Of a stretch of DNA of 64,000 nucleotides, positions 11,645 to 24,200 are shown piece after piece. The position numbers and the translations under genes are program-made. The DNA lies in assembly GCA_028583405.1 (NCBI GenBank), contig JAPTMU010000050.1, forward strand, positions 504,001 to 568,000, in the 5' to 3' direction. Source of the DNA: Pogonophryne albipinna (Eukaryota > Chordata > Actinopteri > Perciformes > Artedidraconidae). The notes below the pieces were generated by a model that did not search any database, was not told the DNA's origin, and was given only the letters and a program-made list of their open reading frames with translations. The first letter of the stretch is position 1; every line of letters begins with the position of its first letter.

Positions 11645-13552
11645 TTAGCTGGACAGAAGTCGGGTGCACAGGGTGTGCAGCATCATCCTGATGTCTCCCA
11701 GTTCAGAGGTAGCAGGGGGAGGGAGGGTGGCAGCAGGCTGGGCTACAACTGCAGCATAGCTCCGCTGCTGTAGGCGGGGAGGGAGACGAGGAGCAGCTGT
11801 TGCTGCATATCTCTGCTGCTGATGTTGTGCAGGTGTTGAGCTGGGTGAAAGTAGCCTCCTCTGGGTGTGTTGGGGGCGTGGGGAGTGGGAGGTCCAGGCT
11901 GAGCTGTTGTGTCTCCTCACAGCAGGGGTGGTGATCCTGGGGTGGTGATGGGGAGGAAGTGCTCTGGGAGGGTCTATAAGGCCTCTAGAGGAGGGGGTGG
12001 GAGGGCTGCGTCCCAGGGCTGCATCTTTGAGGGTCTTTGCAAATATCCCCACCCTCTCTCTGTGTAGGTGGAGTCCATCATAGAGGTCCCAGGGGCCAAA
12101 GGTTGAGTGGAGGGCCAGGTGGACATTTGGTAAGGTGGCACATCCTTTTCTGATCTCCATATTAATGTCATGGATGACATGAGGAGGGGTGTCTGTCCTA
12201 GGCAGCAGGGTGGAGACCACAATGCGGGTGTCGGGGAATTCCTTACTGGCCTGCTCCGCCATTTTCCTCACTGCCTCAGCAGTGTCCCTACGGAGGGTGT
12301 GCAGGTCATTTGTTCCCGTGTGGATCACCAGGTACTGAGGGCTCCTGAGGGTCTCCTTTTTCAACAGCTTCATGGCCTGGCCTGTGGTGCTGCAGTTTAG
12401 ACAGCACCTTTTTATCAGGAAAAAGTTTTCTTGGGTCCAGGAACTTCCCATTTGAGTCAGCCAGCAGGACCACTTGTGGGTCTTGTTCTTCAGGCTGAGT
12501 AGAGGGAGGCTGGGGTGGGCAGAGTTGGCTATGGGCAGCTAGGTGTGTGGGTGTATCAGGAGGGGCCAGGGTGTTGTTGGCCTGGGTGCTGAGCAGAGAG
12601 GTTGGGCCAGGGACACTGGCAGGGAGAGTCTGTGTCTCTCTACTCGTCATTGTGAGGACTGATGAGAGTTTCTCTGTCAGGTGTTGGACTTGCCTGGTGA
12701 AGCTCTTCTCTCTATACTCAGCATCCTCCTTCACTTTGGCTAACTGAACACGGAGCCCACTGTTCTCCTGTTTGAGTGCCTTTACACTTCCTCTGAGGTC
12801 AGATGCCAAGGCCTCGTTGTCGCTCTTGAGCTGCTGGAGGTCCTCTTTAAGCTGCTGCAGGCAGTCTGGGGGACCAGACTGCCTGGCCTGGGTCCGCTCT
12901 TTGAATTCAGCAAAGTCCAGCTCCAGCAGGGCCATACTCTCCTTCAGCCGATTGTTGGAGCTGGCAGGTGTGGGAGGGGCAGAGATGGACAAGGTGTTGG
13001 GGTTCTCTATTGGGCTCTCATCACCTTCGCTGTCAGAGGGGACATCGGAGGGGACATCAGAGGGGACATCAGAGGGGACATTGATCCTCTTTGTGTCCAC
13101 CTCAGCTTTCAACAGGGAGAATGCCTCTTGGAATGACTCCAGGTTGGCTTCATTCCCTTGGACCATGACCTTTCCTTTGGTGTAGTATGTGATGGTAAGC
13201 AGAGGGTCATCTTTGTCAAGGTGTTCATCTTTACAGATTTTTAATCTGCCTCCTGAGCCGATGCCCTCTCTGGATACGTATGCATAATTGCTGCACAGAG
13301 TATCTTTCCAGATGTAGATGGAATCAGTGAAGAATATGAGGTTGTTCTTCTTCCTTCCTTCTTTTTGTTGGGGATAGTCAGTGAAGAGGACCTCTGGGTT
13401 TCCACACGGTGTCTTCTCCTTGTGTTTGTCCTTCGCATTAACATTCTTGCATTTAGCAGGATATTCAATCTCTCTTCCCTCTGCTCTGAGAGCTGAGAAG
13501 TTCTTTTTTGCCTACTGGACAGTTTCCATGGCGACCACTTGTTTTGTTCCAA
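11645..13552 (-). pseudogene. LINE ORF1: coiled coil plus SGNH/GDSL esterase, frameshifted
   Basis: Three open segments in different frames together make one ORF1. Codons at 13552-13241 give a basic N-terminal part. Those at 13166-12306 give an acidic stretch with four PSDV repeats, then a coiled coil (LQQLKEDLQQLKSDNEAL and onward) and the first esterase block VVLLADSNGKFL with the nucleophile Ser. Those at 12451-11645 carry HTGTNDL (block III) and DGLHLH (block V, catalytic Asp and His), followed by a Pro/His/Gln-rich tail. ORF1 proteins of this type bind nucleic acid and form multimers through the coiled coil; the role of the esterase in retrotransposition is not settled. At least two frameshifts, near 13200 and near 12430, break it. 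The catalytic motifs themselves look intact. Confidence 0.85.
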
Positions 13553-13790
13553 AGAGAGGCTAGGCTAATTAATTAGCTTTTCTAGCTTACAAATACTTTT
13601 CTTTTCCTTTCTTCTTATCTTCATGAAATAATTCACAGTTTATAATGTTCCGCTACCTTCTTTAGTGCAGCTCCTTCCAACAGTGGCAGGTAACAGCTGG
13701 CACCCCACAGCTAGACGGTTGACAGTTGTCAGTTGGTAGTTGAAAGCTAGTTAGTAGTTTCAACTCAAAAATACATCAAAAAAAAGCTTT

Positions 13791-16700
13791 ACATTTCTGC
13801 TGTCATTTATTTGTGATCACTTGGTACTGAATGTCAAAACATACCCTCCCAATGTTTATTGTGGGCATCAGATATGGGGTCAAGAGGTCAAACTGAGATG
13901 CCATTGATAACTGTAATAGTAGGATAACACTACAAGACCTATCTATCTTCGGTTGCCAACACCTTGCATTAATTTACATTTGAGTCATTTAGTATGACAC
14001 ACTTATCTACAACACTGAGTACACTAAGTGCAATAGACCCAGTGTGTATTGCCAACATTATGCAGCAGCAGTAAGGAGGATGGATGTGTCAGAGAGGTAT
14101 GTTGATATTCCTGTGATTTCAGGATCATCATGCAAGAGATAAATGGTATACAAAATATAAATACATAACTTATACCAATTAGTTTGGTGCCTAGAAGTAG
14201 AGATATTGCGGAAGAAGATGTACTGGCCGACAGGATTTACTCAGATTTTATTCCTTTTCATACTCTCTCTATCTCTGCCCTGAGAGACTTATGCCTTGTG
14301 ATTGTTCCACTCACACCCCTCAAATTGCAGTCGACTCACTTGGAATGTCCCGAGGAACATAATGAGTTATTTTCAATTAATCTCTGCCGTCATTTGAGGA
14401 TAATTGGATCCCTGCCAACTGTGTTAGCGGGTGAATGGCAGGGGTGTCATACTCCGTGTGTGTGTATTGGGGGGGGGTTGGAGGGGCTGCTACAACCCTT
14501 TGTGGTCAATTAGGAGAGATCTGCGAGCAGTGAAGCTTGGAAACTGAGGGGCTATAATCGTCTGGGGAAAAAGACAACTTTTCCCTTTTCTTCTTGTATT
14601 ACTTTTGCACTCTTTCTAATACCCAGTCAAGGGCCATTTTCACCATCCATTAACAATAACACATCTGATGACAGTACCTACTGTACTATTACATGGAGCC
14701 TTTTGGTCCCAACATAGTAAGTAGGATAGAAGTCTTATTCTCTTTGAAAAAGGTTATGTAAACATTTTATTATAAAAAAAAATGTGGTGTCTTTTTGGGA
14801 ATATCTTTTTCTTATCACAAATTCTCACCCATGTAAGTTGAAGACATCTCTTTGGTAAGATGCAGGCAGTGCTTCATGTCAGACTGCATTTCTTTGCAAC
14901 TATCAAGCATACAATATATTTTGCTAATGTTTATTAAGATATATGAAGCACTTTGAGATGCATATCATCAGCACCCAGAAAGATAATCGTAAAAATATTG
15001 ATTACAGGCTTAATGTATGTTGTTATCATCTGTTTCAAGCTTGCATTTCCGGTGAAGCGCAGAATTAATGACTGCCTGTAATTGCTGTCTGTTAGAGAAA
15101 CGACAGCAGCGCAAAAGCTATGTTTCCAATACTGAGTTTATTTAAACCACATGATCTGTACTGAGCATTTGGTTTAAGCCACGCCTCAGATTTTTATTCA
15201 CATTTGAACCATTATGTGTGATTTTGAGTCTTGTAATGCTTTGGATAGTTGCTGAGGTGTTCCTGAGTGCCGCAATGCTCATTCAGGTGATAAGCCTAAT
15301 TTGTGGAATTCCTTGGTTTGTTTGGCAAAGGTTTCCAGTTATGTATTGGTTTGGACTTTGCTTGGGACTGCCCCCTCCAGTTAATGAACTAACAGGGCTT
15401 TAAGTAGCCAGTAGATTCTGCCTGACTTTTAATAAAATGTTAGCAATGTTTTGATAACAATAGCATGTTGTGTGTTCAGGGAACTTACCCAATATTTCTA
15501 CCTACCTAGTACCTACCCACCTACCTACATCACTATACAGAAGCTTAGCAGAAGTGAACATAACATATCAGTTCTCTTTAATTGTTTCAAGCTTTAACGC
15601 CTTTAGCAGAAATGCTCAGATTGTACGTCAGATCTACGTTAACAGTTTCAGCTGACACAATACATAACACAATGATTGATGGAATTCATCTTGTGTATCT
15701 CAAAGCGTCTGCGTAATTACATAGAAAGTGTTTGTTGCCTCAAGCTTACCATTTAGTCTGGAATTTACTGAGCAAGTGTGCAATGCACCAAGTGACTGCT
15801 GCAAATGTTAAAGGCGATACAAAGTTATTATCTCTTTTTTTATAATAACTTGATTATAAAAAAAAATAAAAAAATAAAAGTACTCAATGAGAGAGAGTAC
15901 TTTTCTGTGCTCTCTCTCATTGTTTCACTTTGTACAGAGTCATAATGAAATCGGTTTCAGTAATATTGCCTAATTGTCAATAACATTGAGGAATATTATC
16001 GGGCCTTATAAACAGTAAATAGACATGCAAATGTAATCTAGGGATATAGGGGCAACGTACATTTCTGGTGGGGTTTATCCTCACAAAGTTTCTTGCCACG
16101 CAGTTTCATGCACACATTTTCTGTTGCTTGTCTCTAGGTTGGTCATTGTTGTCATTCTGAGTTGCCTTGGCGATATTCATGCTCAAGCAGTGTGTTGTGT
16201 TTGGTTTCTTTGAAGGTCCTTTTCTTGAAGATCAATCTTTTGTCTTGTCTGTTATGTGTTTCAGCATTGAGATAATAAAGGTCAAGGCCTTTCAAAACTC
16301 CTTTCAGTTTTAATTAATGTCAACAAGGCCAGGAAATTCAACTCTCACCGTCATTACCATGAATCATAAAGTGCAGACATCATTCACTATATGAATGTCA
16401 TCAGCTGCCTACTTGTCCTTTTATAGATTGTCTCATAACAACAGGGTCACATCAACACACGCTTCATCAAGTGTTTGCTAAACCTACAAAACCTGTGTGT
16501 GTGCCTGCTCACTTTCCCTTAGTCATGACAGTTAACCACCTCGAAACCTGCTGAATGTCAGTTTCACCAGACGTATAGGGGCCCTGTTTAAGGGGGCGAG
16601 TACGAAATAAAACAGGGGACGATGGATGGACCAGCTGAAGCACCAGCTGCCCCCCCCCCAACCTTCTGCCATCTCCTTGGTTGTCAGAACAACGGTCTTG

Positions 16701-17818
16701 TACTTCTCTCAATTTGTATGCACAGCCTGATATTAGCCTGGGTTTTGCATCTGTATGAAGTCCTTCTGTTAAGCTAACTGAACACATTAGCAGAAGACAG
16801 GTAAACCAAAAAGAGGAGTATGACTACTGAGAAATGCTTAACCAATCTAAACATGAAGGTATTATGTTAAGGTGAGTGTAGTCGGATCTTAAATGTGTCT
16901 TCAATATTCTTTGTAGGTTTAAACTTAAATGATCAGATTTGAAGGTACTGTATCACATCAACAATTGTAATACTGGCCATTAATTTCTTACAGATGTCTT
17001 TTTCAGAAATGTTCAGATGCATAATCATATTGCATCAAACTGGAGACACAGCTAATTGATTTTAGGGGACCCACTCAATTTCCCTGGGACTCTTATCAAC
17101 TATCAACGTCACTGCAATACGCAGGCCAAATTAGAATGACATTGACCTGGACATCAGCCGGTCAGTGACTACATGATTTTTAATCGGTGGATTCATTGTC
17201 GGCAGTGTTTGAAGTGTCTGCCCCACTCTGTCTGAAAGGATTTGAATCAATCGTACAAGAATATAAATACAGACTTATACTGATACATATCTAGTATTCA
17301 CTGCAGCTTTTTCAGCCCGCAAAGTATATATTTCGAGAAAAGATGACCAAATCCTGGTCATTTATGAAGATCATTTTGGTCTTTATCATATTCACACAAC
17401 ATTTGCATAAATGATTAACTTAGGAAAGCCTTCCAATCTGCATGTAGGATAATAAGAGCTTCACAGTTAAATAACTTACTCCATCGTTTCACGTAAAACT
17501 TTTTGTCAGGCACTTCTGGTTATCTCTGCGAGATTCATTGACTCTATAGGATCACTGTAAGAGGAGGTGGCACAGTTATGAACATTGACAATACATTTGT
17601 CTTTTTTTAAACTAGCACAGAGATCAGTCAGATCAGATTAGGATAATTATCTGTTACCCACATACTGGGAGATCTTTTTTAATCCACACCTGTATTTCTT
17701 AGATTAATTGTACTAAAGGGACTCCCTAGAGATCATAGTCGTAATGTTTTGGGTCTTGAGGAATCTGTTAAGCAGCTCTTGACAGTGAAAATGTTTGGGA
17801 ACCATGGTGGCTGTAGAT
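13791..17818. other. Intronic sequence, mostly unique
   Basis: No supported gene. At about 13970-14060 there is a weak match to a common fish SINE/LINE tail (TTACATTTGAGTCATTTAG). The rest shows no element ends or coding signal. A perfect hairpin at 15885-15922 is listed separately. Confidence 0.4.
15885..15922. repeat. Perfect 13-bp stem hairpin
   Basis: CAATGAGAGAGAG (15885-15897) and CTCTCTCTCATTG (15910-15922) are exact reverse complements separated by 12 bases. The surroundings are A-rich. It could be an intronic cruciform or just purine/pyrimidine simple sequence. Confidence 0.7.
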
Positions 17819-18580
17819 CAGGAGTGCCCAACCTTTTTTGAACCGAGAGCTACTTTTAAAGTTGCCAGTCTGCCGAGATCTACCAGTCCAAATAGAGAGG
17901 TGTAGCCATTACTGACAGCCTACTACCAGGTAAATACACACTTCTACTTGTATAAAACTGACCTTTGTACGATTAATACTTCATAAAATACTGCAGATCC
18001 TTTATCTTACCTCTTTCTAATCTACACACACACAAGTATTTAACTATAGCTACACAACAGTGTTGTTGATACAGAGTTGGAGTTTATTCACAAGTCACAT
18101 ACTACAGTGGGTAATGTTTTCAAGAAACATTGAACAGTGCTGCCACATATGACACAGGGAAAAAAGAAAAGACTCTGAACCCTTTCTTTGCCATTATATA
18201 AAAATAGTGTTGCTACAAAAGTATAAATTAGGCTTACTGAAAGACAACTCAGATCTGAAGCTACACAGGAATCTGCTGCAACAGTGCAATAAAAAAGACA
18301 AAATTAATAGAATCAAACCCTTTTTTTGTTGCATTTTAAAGGGGAAAGGAAACACCATTACAGCTTTAATATTCCGGTAGTTTATTCATTTTACAATGGA
18401 TATTGATCATAATATTTATTGTATATGATATTACTCGCCAAAAGAAAATTAATTATCCGCCGGCCGGGTGGGGAATTCCGGGACCAGGCCGCTGCCATTA
18501 GGGGAGTCCCAAATGGTGACATCACTGTGTGGGTCCTCGCTCCGGGTATCCATACCGGAAGTCAACACAACGTAGCAGAT

Positions 18581-19338
18581 ATGGCAGCGATGGAGGAATT
18601 TTGTAATGAGATCGGCGTTTTGAACGATGAATTTGACTATTCGTCGGGAGATGACATTGATGTGGAAGCATCTACAGTTACCAGGCATCCCATGGCCTAT
18701 GCTTATGAACCGATTCGGTCAAATACTAGAGTGGCATACGATCCGGAATCCGCCGAAAGTACAGACGGTTCTGAACTCGCCGAGTGGGATACCACCAGTT
18801 CCAGTACCGACTCGGTCTCAGAGGAAGAAGATGTTGCTCAAAACCCGGGACGAATGGACAACACAGATTGGTGTACATGTAACAATTGTGTGGTTATGCC
18901 ATCGGAAAATGAATGTAGATGTTGCAGGGGAATTGGTATCGACCAACATGCTCAATTCAGACGGGAATAATCTCCAGTGTATCATGGAACACCGACTGTT
19001 CCCTATGGTTTCCATCGAGAATGATATGTTGGCGATCGCAATGGTATCGCTACGAGACGTGCGTGCAGCAACCCTCGAACGACCAATAAATAGCGAGTAA
19101 GTGTAGGCCCTATTTAAAAATATATAATTGTTTTAAATTAAATGATTTGTATTTATAGGTGTATCCTATTTATTTCAGCCTCTACAGACTAACAGCTTAT
19201 CGGCAATTCACCATCTGGACTAGAGGTTTCCTTGGAAAAGGGAACAGAGTGCCGATACCTGCCTGTGTTGTGAATCGGATACGAAGTCACTACCCATCAG
19301 TAACCTACAAAGGATTTGAATATTCTGGAGGGATATGA
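18581..19338 (+). pseudogene. Transposon-carried gene with P2X7-receptor C-terminal-like Cys-rich domain
   Basis: Two exons are visible: 18581-19096 and 19179-19338, with donor GTAAGT, acceptor TTTCAG and an 82-bp intron. The chosen ATG (MAAMEEFCNEIG...) opens an acidic, Ser-rich N-terminal part with SSSTDSVSEEEDV. Then comes NTDWCTCNNCVVMPSENECR followed by CCRG, a Cys cluster typical of the zinc-binding cytoplasmic domain of P2X7 and of many fish proteins sharing it. After a frameshift near 18935-18945 it continues NLQCIMEHRLFPM, SLRDVRAATLERP, and across the intron LYRLTAYRQFTIWTRGFLG, PIPACVVNRIRSHYP, GFEYSGGI, stop. An AATAAA lies at 19549-19554. There are no channel transmembrane segments. 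The role in the transposon is unknown; DNA or protein binding are guesses. The frameshift suggests a dead copy. Confidence 0.8.
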
Positions 19339-19548
19339 TGTGACCAATGATTCCATGCATGGAAGGCAAATCTTTGACAGTGAAATCGTGACATTTAGGC
19401 TAGCGAAGAAAATTCTACTTTGATAATGGAACCATTCATACAATGTTTGTGATATATCAGAACAGTATTTACAACTTATATTATCAAGCATATACATGTA
19501 TCTCACTAGATTCTACAAATGTGTTTCAGTGCTCGATGTTCATAAAGT

Positions 19549-19554
19549 AATAAA
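19549..19554 (+). promoter_or_regulatory. Polyadenylation signal of the P2X7-C-like gene
   Basis: AATAAA 211 bases after the stop codon at 19338, on the same strand and before the transposase 3' end. Confidence 0.6.
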
Positions 19555-19644
19555 GACCATTTTCCTGAACCAAGCTATGTTTTTATCCTTCAAATAATAA
19601 TATACAAATACTACCAGCATATATTACTTCAGCCATAGACGTCC

Positions 19645-19650
19645 TTTATT
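19645..19650 (-). promoter_or_regulatory. Polyadenylation signal of the transposase gene
   Basis: AATAAA on the minus strand 62 bases beyond the transposase stop at 19712. It sits in the gap between the two convergent genes. Confidence 0.6.
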
Positions 19651-20495
19651 TATTTGCCACAGAGCCCCACAGGCTGACTTCATATATACGACAGACACAT
19701 AGAGACCGACATTACTTGTTCACAAATCGACTTAGGTGGTGTGCCACAGCATCCTCCTTCGATGGTTTTACCAGGCCTTTATGCGCACCAAGTGTCCTTT
19801 TCTCCTTCTCTGCATCTGTATGACGGTGTTCTGCAAGTTCGGACCTCATGGACGATGCTGATAAACACCTATCGACTACCCCGACCATGATTTCTCTTCG
19901 GAAGTTGTAGCTTTTTGGTGTCTTAATCGCCTTCACCACATATCCTCCAGCAGGCTTCGAGTACTGCAGTTTGAACTGCAGTGCCCCCTTCTTGGTCTGT
20001 GCCTGCTTACGATCGATGTTGTGGTTGTGATCCAATGCAGCGAGGCGAAGGCGTGCCTGAAAGCTCTCCTCCGTGAACTTCTTGCGCTTTGGAACGTACT
20101 TTGTATACAAAGAATGGATGCTCTCCAGCTCGCCAGTATGGATCCCTTCTGTAACCTGCAATTGAACAGAGTGGGTCATGAATGTCAGCATTATTTAGCA
20201 TTTTTGTTATTACTTAATTTGTCAGATTGCGAACTATTGGAGTCGAGAGATGCCAGACATGCAATTCTCAAACATCACTATTGAATAATCACCCATGGTT
20301 GGTGGATAATTCAAATACTGATATTAATTATGCATGTGTTTGTATTTATTTTTTTACATATTTTCAATTTCATATTTTACTGTTTGTTCAGGGCTACATC
20401 CGTTGAATATATTCTCTTTAGATAAATATACTGCTTTGTGGTGAATTTATAAGGCCAGAATATATAAATGAAGAAGGGCAATTAAGACAATACCT

Positions 20496-20815
20496 TATCA
20501 ATCAATCAATGTTTATTTATATAGCCCAATATCACAAAGGTTACATTTGTCTCAGTGGACTTCACAGTTTGTACAAAATATCAGTATGACAATACGACAC
20601 CCTCTGTCCTTAGACCCTCACATCGTACAAGGAAAAACTTCCGAAGAAAACCCACAGTTTTAAAGGGAAAAATGGGAGAAACCTCAGGGAGAGCAACAGA
20701 GGAGGGATCCCTCTCCCAGGACGGACAGACGTGCAATAGATGCCGTGTGTAAATTGAAAAGATAATACATTTGCAACATAGGTAGTCCAAATGTTTGGAA
20801 ATGCATGTGTGTCTT
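20496..20815 (-). mobile_element. LINE 3'-UTR fragment in the transposase gene
   Basis: A 5'-truncated insertion. Read on the minus strand it has GTCTGTCCGTCCTGGGAGAG, TGTGAGGGTCTAAGGACAGA and GATATTGGGCTATATAAATA, then an (ATTG)n-like tail. Flanking CTTATC is present on both sides, a possible short target duplication. A second copy lies at 43793-44220. It matches a 3' UTR I recall as extremely common in fish LINEs; the exact clade is not certain. Confidence 0.8.
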
Positions 20816-21330
20816 ATCTAGTTTTTTCAACAGTCTCTTGTCCATGACCACTTTCTGTAGAGTGCCAAAGGCCTTGGATGAACGCTCCAACCAAGGTCGG
20901 GAACTCCCATCCTCTTCAGAATAAGGCTCGTGTTCACACTTCAGCATCTTCTCTGCCGACAGCCACTCGTGAACATTGATGATATGATGGAGGATGGACG
21001 TCCATTTCTCCTTCAGCAGTAACGCGTCACCATCACATGTACACACACAGTACCAAAGATGGTTGGATACCATGCGCACCCACTCCTTCAGCTCGGTATT
21101 CCTGCTCTGCAGCATCCGCTTCTTCACACCTTTCACAATGTGCCACAAGTGAAACTCATGCTTGATGGTCTTGTGGTCCTCACGTAGCATCTTCTGCACT
21201 GCAGGGTGGCAGTCTGTGGCTAGTATGGAAATTGTCACATTGTGATCCTGAAAAGATATTTACCATAAATTATTAAATGTAATAAAGCCAACATCTTCAA
21301 TTTCTATCACACGGGTTTGATAGCCAGCCA

Positions 21331-21353
21331 CCCCCCCCCCCCCCCCCCCCCCC
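21331..21353. repeat. Poly-C tract, 23 bases
   Basis: Run of 23 C in an intron of the transposase. Similar runs occur at 33321-33342 and inside the MITE at 49650. Confidence 0.95.
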
Positions 21354-23269
21354 TGTGTCCAAGTCAAACTTAGAGGGCCAGGCAATTTTCTCATGTAAAG
21401 TCACAATTTGGATTAATTTTTGCAACATGGAATTTAAGACTTAACAATTTAGGTGGATTTCTATATTTTCATGTGACAATGTTTGTCCGAAATCATGGCC
21501 TCTCTAGCATATCATGTAACAAATTTACATACATTATATATCTTTGGCTATCAGCAGACATCCCATACATACAATGGCACAGGCAGACAGCTAGACATCA
21601 CAACCTTTCTATTCCAAATTGACAATCGTTATTTAAAATTAGACAAAAGATTATACAATATATTGTAGCAATACTACATGTACTATTGACCTGTGAAATA
21701 AACAAACTAACAATAGAATACCTGTAGTTTGGAAATACATCTTTCAAGTCCAACAGGCTCCAACCAGTAGCTATTTTTCACCTCTGTCACCTTCACTGTC
21801 TGCTGGGCAATGATGAGCTTTGAGTTGATATCAAGCATGGTGTACGTTCCAAACGTAGCACAATGACCAGGGCTGTCACATCGCCCATCGCCTGACACAG
21901 TGACAACCTGATCGCCAGTTGCTGCCATCACTGCCTCATTGTGCAAGTTCCAGACACTGGTAACTTCTGGCAGCACATACACTCTCTGGATGTTATAGCA
22001 GTGTCTTGTCGAGAGTGATTCCAGGCCCAGACACTGGCATATCTCAGAAAATGGGCCATAAGCATTTCCAGTCAGGAAAATCGCGGCTGGCACTAACAGG
22101 TTGCAGGACATTGTGCCATTTAAGAGGGGTTGAGAAGTCCACACAAACTCATGGCCATCTATGCAGTCAGTTTTCACTGTCAGTCCAAAGCCTTTGGCTG
22201 AACAGTACGGCCTGCTGATCACACATTTTCCGCATCCGGCAAAGTTGCATACACAAAACAGCTTCATCAGTTGTGCATGGGATACCAGATATTTTTTGTC
22301 TGACACTGGATCTTCTCCGCCATCCACTGAATGTTCTCCATCATCCTCGCTGTCTTCGCCGTCATTCTGTATAATGTCATCTTCATTAGGGCTGTAGTCC
22401 GACGAAGAAGGCTCTGTCCCTGGAATGCTCTCCCCAGAGCTGGAAGCATCTTCTTCAGGCATTGACACATCAGGTGTTGGACTCGGTGGTGCTTTGGCCA
22501 TTGCATCTGCAGGTGCCAGTGTGGCGGATCCACCTGCAATGTCCCTGCTGACGCAATATGGATGATCATGACTGAGCAACTGACTGTTGTTAATGTCATC
22601 GGTCCCAGTCTGCACACTCACCAAAGTCACAGTTTTACACCGGCATGGTTCCAGTGGTTCCGTCTGTGTGGCCACAGTCACTGACTGCCCACGTTTAGTT
22701 GTGTGTGCCTCCAGTACCTGGGAATCATCACTTGCATCATCAGCACCTATGCAGGATGTATCTTCTGTCTGACAGGACAACAATCCTGCAGCAGTATGGA
22801 TAGCTCGTTTGACCTGAAACAAAACAATATAAATATGTTACAGGTTAAGGTGAACTAGAAATATTCAAAATCATGACTATGATAAGTTGGCCGGAAAAAC
22901 CCCATCGCCACTATTTACCAATGTGATTATTCCATAATGGTAAAATAAAGAAACTGTTCATAGAAACCTAAGAATTAAAAGAACGTGATCGAGCCACCAC
23001 AGCCCATCAGAGAGCAAACAATCAGCCTGAGCTCCATGGAGATGCCCTATAATTATGTAGACCTATGTGTATCTCGGCCGTTGGAAAAAAAATAGGAAAA
23101 TATTTGTTTTTGAAGACTATTTAAGCAAACTCTCAAACTGTTATTACTCAGAGCAAAATATATTATTTATAAAGGATTGTGTTATTATTAAGCACATGTT
23201 CAGAAAATACTCAAGCAGGGCTAAGGATGGGCAGTCATGTTGATGAAGTATACTCCTACCAGGCTACCA

Positions 23270-24200
23270 CATGTTTCATTTCATTTCATTTCAAACCTTT
23301 ATTTAGACAGATAGGTCCCTTGAGATCATGGATCTCTTTTACAAGGGAGACCTGCATCAATTTAGTTCCACATGAAACATAAAAACAACATAAAAACAAC
23401 AATAGAGGAAATCATATTTACATATTCACCAACACTTACAAACACCCATAGTGTCAGAAAGAATCTCGTGCAGACGTGCCTTAAAAACATTCAGAGAAAT
23501 AAAATTGCTCAATTTCAATTTGGACTGTAGGCTGTTCCAAGTAAGTGGAGCAGCGCACATAAAAGCTGTCTTACCCAAGACAGTCCTTACTCTTGGTACA
23601 TCTAACAAGACTACATCCTGCGACCTCAGACAATAGCTGCTTGCAACTTTCTGCTTTACCAGAGAACAGATGTAATACAGGAGTTTGCCCAACATAGCTT
23701 TATAAATAAAAGTGTACCAGTGACTGAGCCTCCGTACAGAGAGTGATGGTAAACCTGCCTTGGCATACAGTGCACAGTGATGTGTAAGCGCTTTACAATT
23801 TGTGACAAATCTCAGTGCACTGTGATACGCAGCATCCAATTTGCTCAGGTAATTGGCAGGTGCATTCTTATACAACAAATCACCATAGTCCAGCACAGGT
23901 AAAAAGCCTGACTAGCCTTTTCCTGGACTCAAGCGAGAAACAGGACTTGTTTCTGAAAAAGAACCCTAGCCTAACCCTCAGTTTTTTAAGCAGGTTATTG
24001 ACATGAAGTTTAAAAGAGACAATCATCAAGCCAGATACCTAGGTATTTATAACAGGCAACAACTTCAAGTTTTGTTCCTTGCGTAGTTACAATGTCTAAA
24101 ACAGGCTCTGGTGTCTTTTTTGCTTTTGAAAAGAGCATTACCTTGGTTTTATCCACATGTACCAGTGGTCAGTTGACATATATTTTGTATTATTTTCCAA
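23270..24200 (-). mobile_element. 5'-truncated LINE with RT C-terminal part
   Basis: On the minus strand it gives VDKTKVMLFSKAKKTPEPVL, VACYKYLGIWLDD and LGFFFRNKSCFSLESRKRLV, then after frameshifts LDYGDLLYKNAPANYLSKLD, ALRFVTNCKALTHHCALYAK, AAPLTWNSLQSKLKLSNF and DTMGVCKCW with a stop at 23426. The 3' end is (GAAAT)n at about 23274-23292. This is the C-terminal half of a common fish LINE reverse transcriptase; the catalytic motifs are upstream and missing. It lies in the large intron between the first two transposase exons. Confidence 0.82.

Larger units (their letters stand above)
19712..22813 (-). pseudogene. Kolobok-like transposase, multi-exon, interrupted by a LINE
   Basis: Exons on the minus strand: 22813-21722 (after TTTCAG; donor GTATTC), 21247 to about 20813 (after TTTCAG), and 20155-19712 (after TGCAG). 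The first has an acidic Ser/Asp/Glu-rich region, a Cys motif FCVCNFAGCGKCV, and VTVSGDGRCDSPGHCATFGT. The second has ILATDCHPAVQKML and IKHEFHLWHIVKGVKKRM. The third has VTEGIHTGELESIHSLYTKY, PKRKKF and LRLAALDHNHNIDR. The Asp residues of GDGRCD and ATDCH and the Glu of HTGELE are candidates for a DDE triad. A further upstream exon may lie at about 24535-24461 (LREFNKREVRATKRVAS, then a GTAAAT donor). An AATAAA on this strand (19645-19650) follows the stop. A LINE tail sits at the end of the second exon, so splicing may be disturbed. Confidence 0.8.

Noticed and set aside
15840..15880. LINE poly-A tail
   Set aside because: The A-rich stretch has no retroelement sequence upstream on either strand and no target duplication.
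18581..19338. Host P2X7 receptor gene
   Set aside because: No transmembrane or extracellular domain exons, and the gene lies fully inside transposon ends.
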